Assembly: GCA_021784635.1 (NCBI GenBank)
Contig: JAJYHS010000175.1
Coordinates: 1 to 7,412 of the forward strand
Origin: a bacterium
Lineage (GTDB): Bacteria; Bdellovibrionota; Bdellovibrionia; Bdellovibrionales; UBA1609
DNA length: 7,412 nt
Direction: 5' to 3'
Shown here: positions 1-6,321 of the stretch, in pieces
How the letters are laid out: each line of letters begins with the position of its first letter
Position numbering within the stretch: the stretch's first letter is position 1
Program-made: the position numbers and the translations under genes
Notes under the pieces: generated by a model
Database searches by the model: none
Seen by the model: only the letters and a program-made list of their open reading frames with translations
Told to the model about the DNA's origin: nothing

Positions 1-296
1 GAAAAATCCCAACAGCTGCCACATTGGCCTTGGTTCTCAACTGGACCGGCTTGATTGCGCATGCTGTAGTTGCCGGGTATAGGCGTGGTTGCCATGAGAA
101 ACGATTGCTTTTGCGACTGCGCCATGAATCGCGCATTTTGAACATTACGTAAAAAGCCGAGAGCGAAATGGCCTGAATATTTTTTGGTGGTAAACGTTTG
201 CGTCCAAACTTGTTGCGTCTCTGAAGGGCTAGAAATAAAACTTAACGCTAAAACAGCTAACGCCAGCATGCAGATTTGTTTGAAATAGAATTTCAT
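1..296 (-). CDS. Papain-family (C1A) cysteine protease, secreted, N-terminal part only
   Basis: The reading frame starts at the ATG at 296-294 and runs off the window start, giving 98 complete codons. The Shine-Dalgarno AAAGGA (complement of 303-308) lies 6 bases upstream and fixes the start. Residues 1 to about 22 form a signal peptide (MKFYFKQ, then a hydrophobic run). Residues about 23-70 look like a short propeptide. Residues 85-98 read PVENQGQCGSCWDF, the papain active-site signature: Q89 matches the oxyanion-hole Gln and C95 the catalytic Cys, six residues apart as in papain. The Ala usual after CW is Asp here. The catalytic His and Asn should lie beyond the window. By family it hydrolyses proteins outside the cytoplasm and is probably made as a zymogen. 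It is the third of three consecutive exported hydrolase-like genes on this strand. The motif makes the family call firm; the substrate is unknown. Confidence 0.9.
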   Translation of the reverse strand, partial: MKFYFKQICMLALAVLALSFISSPSETQQVWTQTFTTKKYSGHFALGFLRNVQNARFMAQSQKQSFLMATTPIPGNYSMRNQAGPVENQGQCGSCWDF

Positions 297-312
297 CTGT
301 CATCCTTTTGAC

Positions 313-342
313 GCGACATATGTCGCAGTCATCTAAATGACT
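313..342. repeat. Perfect 14-bp palindrome plus adjacent hairpin in the papain gene leader
   Basis: GCGACATATGTCGC (313-326) is a perfect 14-bp palindrome. Directly next to it AGTCAT-ctaa-ATGACT (327-342) forms a 6-bp stem with a 4-base loop. Flanking TGAC/GTCA extends the first symmetry imperfectly. On the minus strand both lie between the coding start at 296 and any upstream promoter, with the palindrome only about 5 bases from the ribosome binding site (303-308). They could be a dimeric regulator's operator or an RNA structure affecting translation. Function is inferred from position only. Confidence 0.4.
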
Positions 343-492
343 TCTCGACGGGATACGGCTTTTCTTTAATCGAATTTGGTCAGATTGAATTTGGCAGAAA
401 AATCTAGTTGATTGTCTCGCCCGTGCCATTCCAAAGTGTGCCGCCTGATGGAGTCAAAATATCGAAAACTATACGCCAACACGGTTGAAAGC

Positions 493-1629
493 CTAAAACG
501 CAACAAATCCTGGTGAATTTGCGCCGCGGTCGAGGCCGAAGAAGACTCTCTTGCCGTAGAAAAATGGCATACCCATTAAAAATGGGCTGCCAAGAAGCAA
601 ATTCGCCATATCAGGGACGACTTGTACATTACTGTCGTTCAAAATTTCTTCCGGGCTGGTGATTTCAATATTAAAAGGGTTGATTTTGTCGCCGGTTAAA
701 ACGCTCAGATGAATCGTTGTCGGTTGGTCGGGACATAAATAATCGCACATTGGTAGGCCAAATTTCGCCGGAAAGTCGTAAGTGTCAGCACCCGTATCGA
801 ACCGCGATGGGTAAATTTGGCCGTGATACTTCAAATGAAACCATCCGTTCGCGGGTACGGGCAACTCATGAGCGGCAGCGGGTCCAAGTTCGTTATCCTT
901 TCGCGAGTTTAAACCAAATGCAATTGTTCCAACGATGCTATTTCGCGGGGCCGGCACGGCCGGGAAATCAATTACGTAACCGTTATTGTCATGAGGCAGA
1001 CAAAGTACGGGATTGCTCACTGCGAGTGAGGTTGCGTTGTTCAACGGCGAACACCGAGAGCCAATGCATTTATAGTAGTGAAAGGCAGCGTTTTCTCCGC
1101 AATTTTTATCGGTGCCAACGTCGGCGCAATCGTCGTGCGCAAAACTAACGCCAAGTATGCCGTTAATTTGACCGGCTTCGGGTTGTGCCGCCATGATCGG
1201 ACATGAAACTCCGTTTGGCACATTTTGCCATGTTTGAATTCTTACGTTGCTGGCGACTTCTTGCCCGAGCTTCACGTCAGCTCGGCGAATCGGCCCCCAA
1301 TAAGAATCGCCCCCGCCATAAGAAGTGCACTCAAATATATTTTGGTTCGCGGGTCCTTTTATGGCTGGCAAATTCAGCTTCTTTGTTAGCGAAGAGAACA
1401 GTCGCAAACCGACGCTCCCCGTATCAAGTTCAATGCGATTTACAGTTTGGCAATTATCGGTACCAGGCTGGCAGATTGTGACTGAAACCAATGGAATATT
1501 TGAGTAATTCTCGATCGCGCCACCGCCCACGTCAATTCGCATTTGATTGGGCTTTAAGCGCGAAATGCGCGCGTGCGCGTTCAAACAAAAACAAAATAAC
1601 AAGAGTGTGCTACCAAGCCATAACTTCAT
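493..1629 (-). CDS. DUF3443 family exported protein with pepsin-like aspartic protease signature
   Basis: The protein has 378 residues from the ATG at 1629-1627. A longer frame begins at 1764, but its first 45 residues precede a clear signal peptide (MKLWLGSTLLLFCFCLNAHA), so the inner start is chosen; AAGGCGGG (complement of 1635-1642) is a modest ribosome site. DUF3443 hallmarks are visible: VSVTICQPGTDNC (48-60), YWGPIRRADV (110-119), NGILGV (156-161), HYYKCIGSRC (184-193), SNPV then DNNG (205-217), and C-terminal PFFYGKRVFFG (355-365). It also carries two Asp-Thr-Gly motifs, at 69-71 (ELDTGSVGLR) and 278-280 (RFDTGADTYDF). Each is followed downstream by a hydrophobic-hydrophobic-Gly motif (GILG 157-160, LLLG 344-347), the two-lobe layout of pepsin. 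About ten Cys suggest disulfides in the periplasm or outside. Proteolytic activity is inference; the family itself is named as of unknown function. Confidence 0.85.
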   Translation of the reverse strand: MKLWLGSTLLLFCFCLNAHARISRLKPNQMRIDVGGGAIENYSNIPLVSVTICQPGTDNCQTVNRIELDTGSVGLRLFSSLTKKLNLPAIKGPANQNIFECTSYGGGDSYWGPIRRADVKLGQEVASNVRIQTWQNVPNGVSCPIMAAQPEAGQINGILGVSFAHDDCADVGTDKNCGENAAFHYYKCIGSRCSPLNNATSLAVSNPVLCLPHDNNGYVIDFPAVPAPRNSIVGTIAFGLNSRKDNELGPAAAHELPVPANGWFHLKYHGQIYPSRFDTGADTYDFPAKFGLPMCDYLCPDQPTTIHLSVLTGDKINPFNIEITSPEEILNDSNVQVVPDMANLLLGSPFLMGMPFFYGKRVFFGLDRGANSPGFVAF

Positions 1630-1745
1630 CAGATCCCGCCTTGTCGCAGCAGTTATACCATAGTGGATCACACGAAAAAAGCCGGTGTGAAAATATGAAA
1701 TGGGCCTTGTCGGCGCAGACGTTTTTCGAGGCCACTTTCGGCAAA

Positions 1746-1774
1746 ATAATATGTAAATGACCAAAAAGGGGCAA
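1746..1774 (-). promoter_or_regulatory. Candidate sigma-70-type promoter for the DUF3443 gene
   Basis: On the minus strand TTGCCC (complement of 1769-1774) is followed after 17 bases by TATTAT (complement of 1746-1751). The -10 matches the consensus in 5 of 6 positions and the -35 in 4 of 6, with ideal spacing. It lies about 117 bases upstream of the chosen start at 1629, in the gap after the preceding gene. It is a by-eye match in AT-rich sequence and could be chance. Confidence 0.3.
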
Positions 1775-1807
1775 GGTGGCGACGGCCGGATTCTAGTTCA
1801 ACGGCTG

Positions 1808-2722
1808 TTACTTACTTGACTGATAAGGCCCTGTTGAACAGGCATTGGTTCGATCATCAAACAATGTCGTCACGGCATAAGAGCGGCCTGACTTTGTGTT
1901 CAGTGTCGTAGGGCTGTTGTTTTCGCAAAGATCGGCGATCTCGTAACCATTGCTGGTATTCCAAGCTTGTGGGTAGGCCGGATTACTTCCGGGTGTGGGG
2001 AACGGATCGGTGATGGCTTCTAAAAGTTCGTGAGATGAATCGAAAGTTAGCGCTGAGAAACCGCTCCCGCACCCAAACGAACAGCTGCCGGTGAGCGAAG
2101 GCATAACGCCATAAAAGATGTTGCCATATTTGGTGCTTTTAAAACCATCGTGGTACGCGCAGAAGTCGACACACGACTGGCCTCCGGCAATTGAAATGGA
2201 ATATCCAGCGGGGAAGTACGTCATATAGATGGTGTTATTGTTGGGCTTTGGCAAATTTCCTGCCGCTATTTGCGCTTGCAATTCAGTCTGTATGTCAGCA
2301 TCCGTAAGGTTCGTGTTTTTATTATTCGGAGTAATTGTGTAGGTACCTACGAATTTACCACGTGTTATTGTTTGATTGGTCCCGGCACGGCCATCGACTG
2401 CTTTAATATTTGTGTCATAAATTTTGAGCCAATCGATGTAATTGCTATTTACGAGCGCATTAAAAAATGGACCAATATTTTTCTGTGTTTGCGCTGCGAC
2501 CGCCGAAGTCCAATTCACAACGATCACGTTTGCGGAGTGAACAACCGGTCCGCCATAATATAGAAGTTGTGTGCCGGCAAAAGTTTGCACGTTGGTTGGG
2601 GCCTGCATGCTGCTAAAAAGTTGAAGCGCATCTCTTTTTTGTCGCGTTAAAAACACTCCGTGTGGTTCAGCTAGGGCAATCTGAGTAAACAACAGAGTCA
2701 AAATAACCAAAAAACCTTTCAT
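1808..2722 (-). CDS. Exported EXORDIUM/PHI-1-like protein, putative metallohydrolase
   Basis: The protein has 304 residues from the ATG at 2722-2720, with a strong purine-rich ribosome site (AAAGGGGG, complement of 2727-2734). The signal peptide MKGFLVILTLLFTQIALA is probably cleaved before EPHG. Visible blocks are YYGGPVVHSANVIVVNW (55-71), FFNALVNSNYIDWLKIYDT (86-104), FCAYHDGF (187-194), SSHELLEAITDP (229-240) and YEIADLC (260-266). The HELxE block followed about 25 residues later by EIADLC recalls plant EXORDIUM/phosphate-induced proteins, where I recall HELAE and EI(A/G)DLC. H231, E232, E235 and E261 could bind a metal, but this is HExxE rather than the usual zincin HExxH, so catalysis is unproven. 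Six Cys (184, 188, 214, 218, 266, 296) suggest disulfides. It is the first of the minus-strand set, about 180 bases before the DUF3443 gene. The family resemblance is fairly clear; the role is not known. Confidence 0.7.
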   Translation of the reverse strand: MKGFLVILTLLFTQIALAEPHGVFLTRQKRDALQLFSSMQAPTNVQTFAGTQLLYYGGPVVHSANVIVVNWTSAVAAQTQKNIGPFFNALVNSNYIDWLKIYDTNIKAVDGRAGTNQTITRGKFVGTYTITPNNKNTNLTDADIQTELQAQIAAGNLPKPNNNTIYMTYFPAGYSISIAGGQSCVDFCAYHDGFKSTKYGNIFYGVMPSLTGSCSFGCGSGFSALTFDSSHELLEAITDPFPTPGSNPAYPQAWNTSNGYEIADLCENNSPTTLNTKSGRSYAVTTLFDDRTNACSTGPYQSSK

Positions 2723-3211
2723 GAATCCCCCTTTTACTGCGCGACGTGACTTTTTAACGAGTTGCTAAACGGCGCGGTAGCCCCCTTGAAACTGTTAAGT
2801 AACCGCAAGGCTGAGTCAAACTGTTTTAGCCGGGAGTTCACCAAGTGATACGCAATGAATTGCTGGCCACGATCCGCATAAATAGGATAAATTTCAGGCG
2901 CAATTCAAAAAATAGCTCCTTGCGCGGGCGGACGCGAAAGAAATAATCGCGATACTAGCTGCACGTGCCAGGCTCAACGTCACTGACCATGCAATTCAAA
3001 GTGACATCAATTATAGGATCAGCGGTTACGAAAAATATTTTTAAAAAGTTCAAGATTGGTTAAAGTTGAAGAATGAGTTGAACCAAACCTATACAAATAT
3101 TTTAGCTACGCTACTGACAGTGATGGCGGGTTTAGATTTAAATCTTTAATCGTATTTGAGGAGTGAGCTTCAAGCGCTGACTCGTCAATTTTTCTGACTT
3201 TTTCTTTTCAA

Positions 3212-3707
3212 TTACTGAGGTGCAAAAAGAATTGTGGTGCCGATTTCTGGATCTGAACTGGGAATCTGCATTACAAAGAATTCGGGGCCAACAAATTTAA
3301 CTTATTAATAGCGCTTTGTTTTGTCCCCACTATCCCCATGTGCCACCGGAGTGACGGCAGTAGTACCAGAGGCAAATTTGGCACCAAGGTAGTATTAGGT
3401 TTTGGACTTTGGTCCGAATTACTGGACAAAATGACTGTTAATGGATCTGAGAGCGAATTGGTTGCCAGCTAGCAGCGCAAATGCATGCCCATGCGTTGGC
3501 TCCGCCATGAAAGTTTTGAGCATAGTTGGGATTGCTATCCGTTTGGTAAAGGCGGTCATACGCACAGGACAATATTTTTTTTGAAGTATTCACCTAGTGG
3601 ATTTCATCTTTTTGATAGTTCCCGGTAATCCAGTTTAAATCGAATTGAATTTGAGCAAATTCTATGTTTTGCCACCAATACTGCCCCCGGGGGTTTTGAT
3701 AGCGTAG
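3212..3707 (-). pseudogene. Possible decayed coding sequence, origin unknown
   Basis: Minus-strand translation gives protein-like stretches that switch frame. From 3707 to 3441 one frame is open for 88 codons apart from a TAG at 3594-3596 (including QYWWQNIEFAQIQFDLNW and CAYDRLYQTDSNPNYAQNF). A second frame continues across about 3350-3460 (SDPLTVILSSNSDQSPKPN). A third runs from 3394 to a final TAA at 3212-3214 (GAKFASGTTAVTPVAHGDSG, then EFFVMQIPSSDPEIGTTIL), interrupted by two adjacent TAA codons at 3302-3307. Read together this would be one protein with two frameshifts and several nonsense codons. I do not recognise the product. Caution: a plus-strand frame of about 70 codons overlaps here, and another minus frame is open for about 53 codons, so chance open frames are a real alternative. 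Confidence 0.3.
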
Positions 3708-3726
3708 TCAGTTTCGGAACTAGAAT

Positions 3727-3769
3727 CCCAATTCCAAAATCTATTTTCCAATTCTCAAATTCCCAATTC
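3727..3769. repeat. Cluster of three CCAATTC repeats
   Basis: CCCAATTC occurs at 3727-3734 and 3762-3769, with CCAATTC at 3748-3754, all in the same orientation within 43 bases and separated by AT-rich sequence. The cluster lies about 125 bases upstream of the operon start, where binding sites for a regulator would be expected. It also overlaps the upstream edge of the possible gene remnant, so it may simply be low-complexity sequence. Confidence 0.4.
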
Positions 3770-3881
3770 TTGGTCCGAAAACTGGGACAGCCAAACCTTA
3801 AATCGAAAATAGGGCTACTGGGATGATTTCCTCACGGTATACGAATGGCATAAGGGTTGCTTTCGTCACATGTCGAATCGT

Positions 3882-3888
3882 AAGGAGG
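3882..3888 (+). promoter_or_regulatory. Strong ribosome binding site fixing the operon's first start
   Basis: AAGGAGG, preceded by T, is a full match to the 16S anti-Shine-Dalgarno sequence. It sits 6 bases before the ATG at 3895. It supports that start over the in-frame ATG at 3823, which would place 24 residues ahead of the signal peptide. Confidence 0.85.
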
Positions 3889-3894
3889 CTTGTA

Positions 3895-5316
3895 ATGAAA
3901 TCTTGGTTGCAACTGTTTGTTCTAGGAATTGCAACGTGGAGTTTTGCTCAATCTGTACAGGCTTTGCCGTATTATGGGCCGAGTCTAAAGAAGCCATGTC
4001 AGGTCAACCGACCGGATTCAAAAAAATACCGCGACATTGATGCCGGTTATTTAACAAACGAAGACTGCACCACAATTTATGTAAAGCCACCGCTTGTCGG
4101 TTCAATGGTAATGAACGCGCCGAACTTCATGTTTCCTGAGCAACGCGGCGACTGCGAGGCTATGGACGCCGGTCTTAAATATCTTCAACGGTGGTATGAG
4201 CGGGAACTTCGGGATCGTCACCAAAACCCGGCAGCCATTAATCGCGAATACAATAATCAGTTAACCGACATCGTTAATTACGGTTCGAATGACGCGTACT
4301 CGAGAATAACCGGACAAATCTCGCTGCAATGGTCGAACTTGGTTCAAGCGTACCGAGATGCCAATGTCGGCAGCCATAAAACAGTTAAACAATTGCCGAT
4401 ACTCATCGGCGTTTTAACCGGTACCGAAGACGGTGTCGCGGGCTACGGTTCGATGGTTAATATTACAGACCTGGTGGACGCGACAAAAACAAGTATCGTA
4501 AGTCAAAAATTTTTCGGGCTCCAATTGCCGAATGACCTCATATCGTCAGATCGCTTTCCAATCCCGCCCGAGTTAGAAAACTACGGTGGGCACGACGATC
4601 CGATCATCATGGGGCAGTCATTGGCTTTTGAATTGGAACTCAATCGCTCAGGTACCTGTGCGCTATTAAATGGTGAAACAAGATTGGCGCAAGACCCAAT
4701 GGGCGACTTTGCGGCAACCTATACCTATTTTTATCCGCTTCAAACCGACGCGCTACTCAGTGTAACTTACAACTCATCTCATCTGCAAAAAAAGTTGGCT
4801 GCTATTCTTAAAGAATATAATGGGCACATCGACGTCGCTGAACTACAAGCCGCTTTCAAGAAATCTGATCCGATCACCATCAATTTAAATCCGGGGCTTT
4901 TTAAAGCAGACCCTAATTTTGAACATGAATACCTCTCGACAATGGAGCACTATGTTTTGGATGGAATGTTATCTAGCATAAGCAATGAGGTTGATCTCGC
5001 GGTAGACGGTGCCAAGTACAACACACAACAGACGTTGAACGATCGCACCTGCCATCATTCATTTGGGATCGGGCCGATTTTTTGTCACAATCACTATTAC
5101 ACCGTAAACACCCAACATATTGACTGGGCAAAGGTCGATAAATTCTTGGCATCATATGCGCTGTCTAGTTCCGGCGAGGTCAAACAATTCCATAACCTTG
5201 TTTGGTACGACACTACGACCTTCAGGCCGAAAATTCTTCGGGACACATCAATTAAATCTTTTGAAAATTTACGCGGCTACAAAAGCCTTGCAATCAAACG
5301 TGGAGGCCTTAAATGA
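3895..5316 (+). CDS. Exported protein of unknown function, first gene of a three-gene operon
   Basis: The protein has 473 residues. The signal peptide MKSWLQLFVLGIATWSFAQSVQA is probably cleaved before LPYYG. The N-terminal part has Cys at 35, 58 and 87 around GYLTNEDCTTIYVKPPLVG (51-69), a motif shared with the third gene of the operon. Residues about 87-156 look mainly helical and polar (LKYLQRWYERELRDRH). The rest appears mixed alpha/beta, with a likely strand at 242-250 (SLAFELELN). Near the C-terminus C386-HH and C397-H-N-H form a compact Cys/His cluster (386-400) that could bind metal or form a disulfide. It ends in ATGA shared with the next start, indicating translational coupling. I recognise no named family and assign no function. 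Periplasmic, surface or secreted location follows from the signal peptide; there is no lipobox and no later transmembrane segment. Confidence 0.85.
   Translation: MKSWLQLFVLGIATWSFAQSVQALPYYGPSLKKPCQVNRPDSKKYRDIDAGYLTNEDCTTIYVKPPLVGSMVMNAPNFMFPEQRGDCEAMDAGLKYLQRWYERELRDRHQNPAAINREYNNQLTDIVNYGSNDAYSRITGQISLQWSNLVQAYRDANVGSHKTVKQLPILIGVLTGTEDGVAGYGSMVNITDLVDATKTSIVSQKFFGLQLPNDLISSDRFPIPPELENYGGHDDPIIMGQSLAFELELNRSGTCALLNGETRLAQDPMGDFAATYTYFYPLQTDALLSVTYNSSHLQKKLAAILKEYNGHIDVAELQAAFKKSDPITINLNPGLFKADPNFEHEYLSTMEHYVLDGMLSSISNEVDLAVDGAKYNTQQTLNDRTCHHSFGIGPIFCHNHYYTVNTQHIDWAKVDKFLASYALSSSGEVKQFHNLVWYDTTTFRPKILRDTSIKSFENLRGYKSLAIKRGGLK
5301..5316 (+). promoter_or_regulatory. Ribosome binding site and ATGA start-stop overlap
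   Basis: TGGAGG (5301-5306) lies 6 bases before the ATG at 5313, inside the end of the upstream gene. That gene's TGA (5314-5316) overlaps the start as ATGA. The good spacing favours this ATG over the second one at 5319. The overlap is typical of translationally coupled genes whose products are made together. Confidence 0.8.
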
Positions 5317-6320
5317 AAATGCAAACCTTAAATTCGATTTTAGCGACAACTATTATCGGCTTGTCTTTAAAAGTAAGAGCAAATCAAGTTACGGGAGTCG
5401 TCAGCATCGACGGCGGTAAGAAGGGGTTGACCTATACAGTTGATACGAGATCGGGTGACTACGAGCTCAAGCTACCAGCTGTTATTAATCCGCAGTTTGT
5501 GATCAGCCAAAGCGAATATAAACAGTGGAATTGTGGAGCGCTCGATAAACTTATAGATGAGTCGGCGCCTCTTCACAAATTTCAATATATTGTAAATCCG
5601 CAGCCCGTTTACTTTCACGTTGCGAATTATAATTTAAGTACCGTCGAAGCTGAAATCAGTCAGCAACTCGCGCAAGACGGATATAGCGTCCCGAAGTTAA
5701 AGAATAAAACAATAGTGGTAATAAATCCCATAAGTGTGAAATTTGTTTGGGATAATTCTTCGGATACCGTGCGTTCTGGAGCTGAATCGATGAGCATAGC
5801 CGAACAGCACTTAAGAGCACTGTTGAATCAACCCATTGTTGAATATAGCTTAGCTAGTGCAAAAGGGGTGCGCCTCGACGTTGAGCACCTGCCACTGCTG
5901 TGCGATATAGCACAAAAGAAAGTCCAATTGGATCTCACTCTTCACGGCGGTCAATACGCGGAACTCAGGCAGTGGACTTCAATCACTCCGGCACAAATTA
6001 GATTAGCTGACAATACGCTACTACAACTTGATTCGAACATGCGGACAGACAAGACTTCTGGCTACGCAACTTCTTACAGTAATCGAAGCGTCGTGATTCC
6101 GGTTCTTCTTGGGATTTCGATTGCAAAAGCTCACCTCGTCGCGCAGATACGGACTGCCGACGATATACAATCCATTGCGTCGGCCATGATTAATCAAAAC
6201 TATAATCCGGTGCAGATGACTCTCGAAAACGTAAATGCGCTTATTAAAAGTTTGTCTCAGCCAGACGGTAACCTGAAACAATTCAATGTAACCAAACGCG
6301 TAAAAGTTGAGTTAGAGTAA
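5313..6320 (+). CDS. Exported protein of unknown function, middle gene of the operon
   Basis: The protein has 335 residues. The signal peptide MKMQTLNSILATTIIGLSLKVRA is probably cleaved before NQVTG. The start of the mature part looks beta-rich (VTGVVSIDGG, LTYTVDTRSGDYELKLP), followed by predicted strands near 91-103 and 133-146 (IVVINPISVKFVW). Helical stretches occur near 160-172 and 281-315. Only two Cys are present, C74 and C197, which could pair once exported. No catalytic motif, lipobox or membrane anchor is visible. It overlaps the upstream gene by four bases, and its TAA is one base from the next ATG, so the three products are probably made in fixed proportion. I do not recognise the family. 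A structural or binding subunit of an envelope complex is a reasonable guess from context only. Confidence 0.85.
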   Translation: MKMQTLNSILATTIIGLSLKVRANQVTGVVSIDGGKKGLTYTVDTRSGDYELKLPAVINPQFVISQSEYKQWNCGALDKLIDESAPLHKFQYIVNPQPVYFHVANYNLSTVEAEISQQLAQDGYSVPKLKNKTIVVINPISVKFVWDNSSDTVRSGAESMSIAEQHLRALLNQPIVEYSLASAKGVRLDVEHLPLLCDIAQKKVQLDLTLHGGQYAELRQWTSITPAQIRLADNTLLQLDSNMRTDKTSGYATSYSNRSVVIPVLLGISIAKAHLVAQIRTADDIQSIASAMINQNYNPVQMTLENVNALIKSLSQPDGNLKQFNVTKRVKVELE

Positions 6321-6321
6321 G

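Larger units (their letters stand above)
2723..3894. other. Long divergent intergenic region without an intact gene
   Basis: About 1.17 kb separates the minus-strand protease-like cluster from the plus-strand operon, and both sets must be transcribed outward from here. I find no tRNA-like or rRNA sequence and no reading frame with a good start, ribosome site and length. It holds short symmetric elements: AAAAATATTTTT (3031-3042), AGATTTAAATCT (3134-3145) and CCCCCGGGGG (3684-3693). AAACTGTT occurs twice upstream of the minus-strand gene (about 2790 and 2818). A possible gene remnant occupies 3212-3707. No promoter could be assigned firmly to either side. Confidence 0.6.

Noticed and set aside
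229..429. 66-codon minus-strand frame over the papain gene leader
   Set aside because: It is out of frame with the papain gene, covers its signal peptide and leader, and has no ribosome site or recognisable motif.
1630..1764. Upstream extension of the DUF3443 gene to the ATG at 1764
   Set aside because: It would put 45 residues ahead of a textbook signal peptide, and it overlaps a plausible promoter; the start at 1629 is better.
1796..1839. Inverted repeat GTTCAAC/GTTGAAC around the end of the EXORDIUM-like gene as a terminator
   Set aside because: A 7-bp stem with a 30-base loop and no T-run on the minus strand; not a convincing intrinsic terminator.
2955..3056. Protein-like minus-strand tail (ends DVEPGTCS, stop at 2955-2957)
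   Set aside because: Only 34 codons open after a stop, with no start or ribosome site; possibly another remnant fragment but not supportable alone.
3338..3472. Small plus-strand frame of 44 codons (frame open from further upstream)
   Set aside because: There is no ribosome site before the ATG, it overlaps the possible minus-strand remnant, and no recognisable product results.
3696..3726. TTGATA-19-TAGAAT as a promoter for the plus-strand operon
   Set aside because: The spacer is too long and it lies about 170 bases from the start in AT-rich sequence; not better than chance.
3823..3894. Upstream start for the first operon gene
   Set aside because: The ATG at 3895 has a perfect AAGGAGG at ideal spacing and begins a signal peptide; the earlier ATG has neither.
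5313..6320. Possible shared C-terminal domain between the first and second operon proteins
   Set aside because: The resemblance (a strand followed by paired helices) is visible by eye, but identities are too few to claim homology without a profile comparison.
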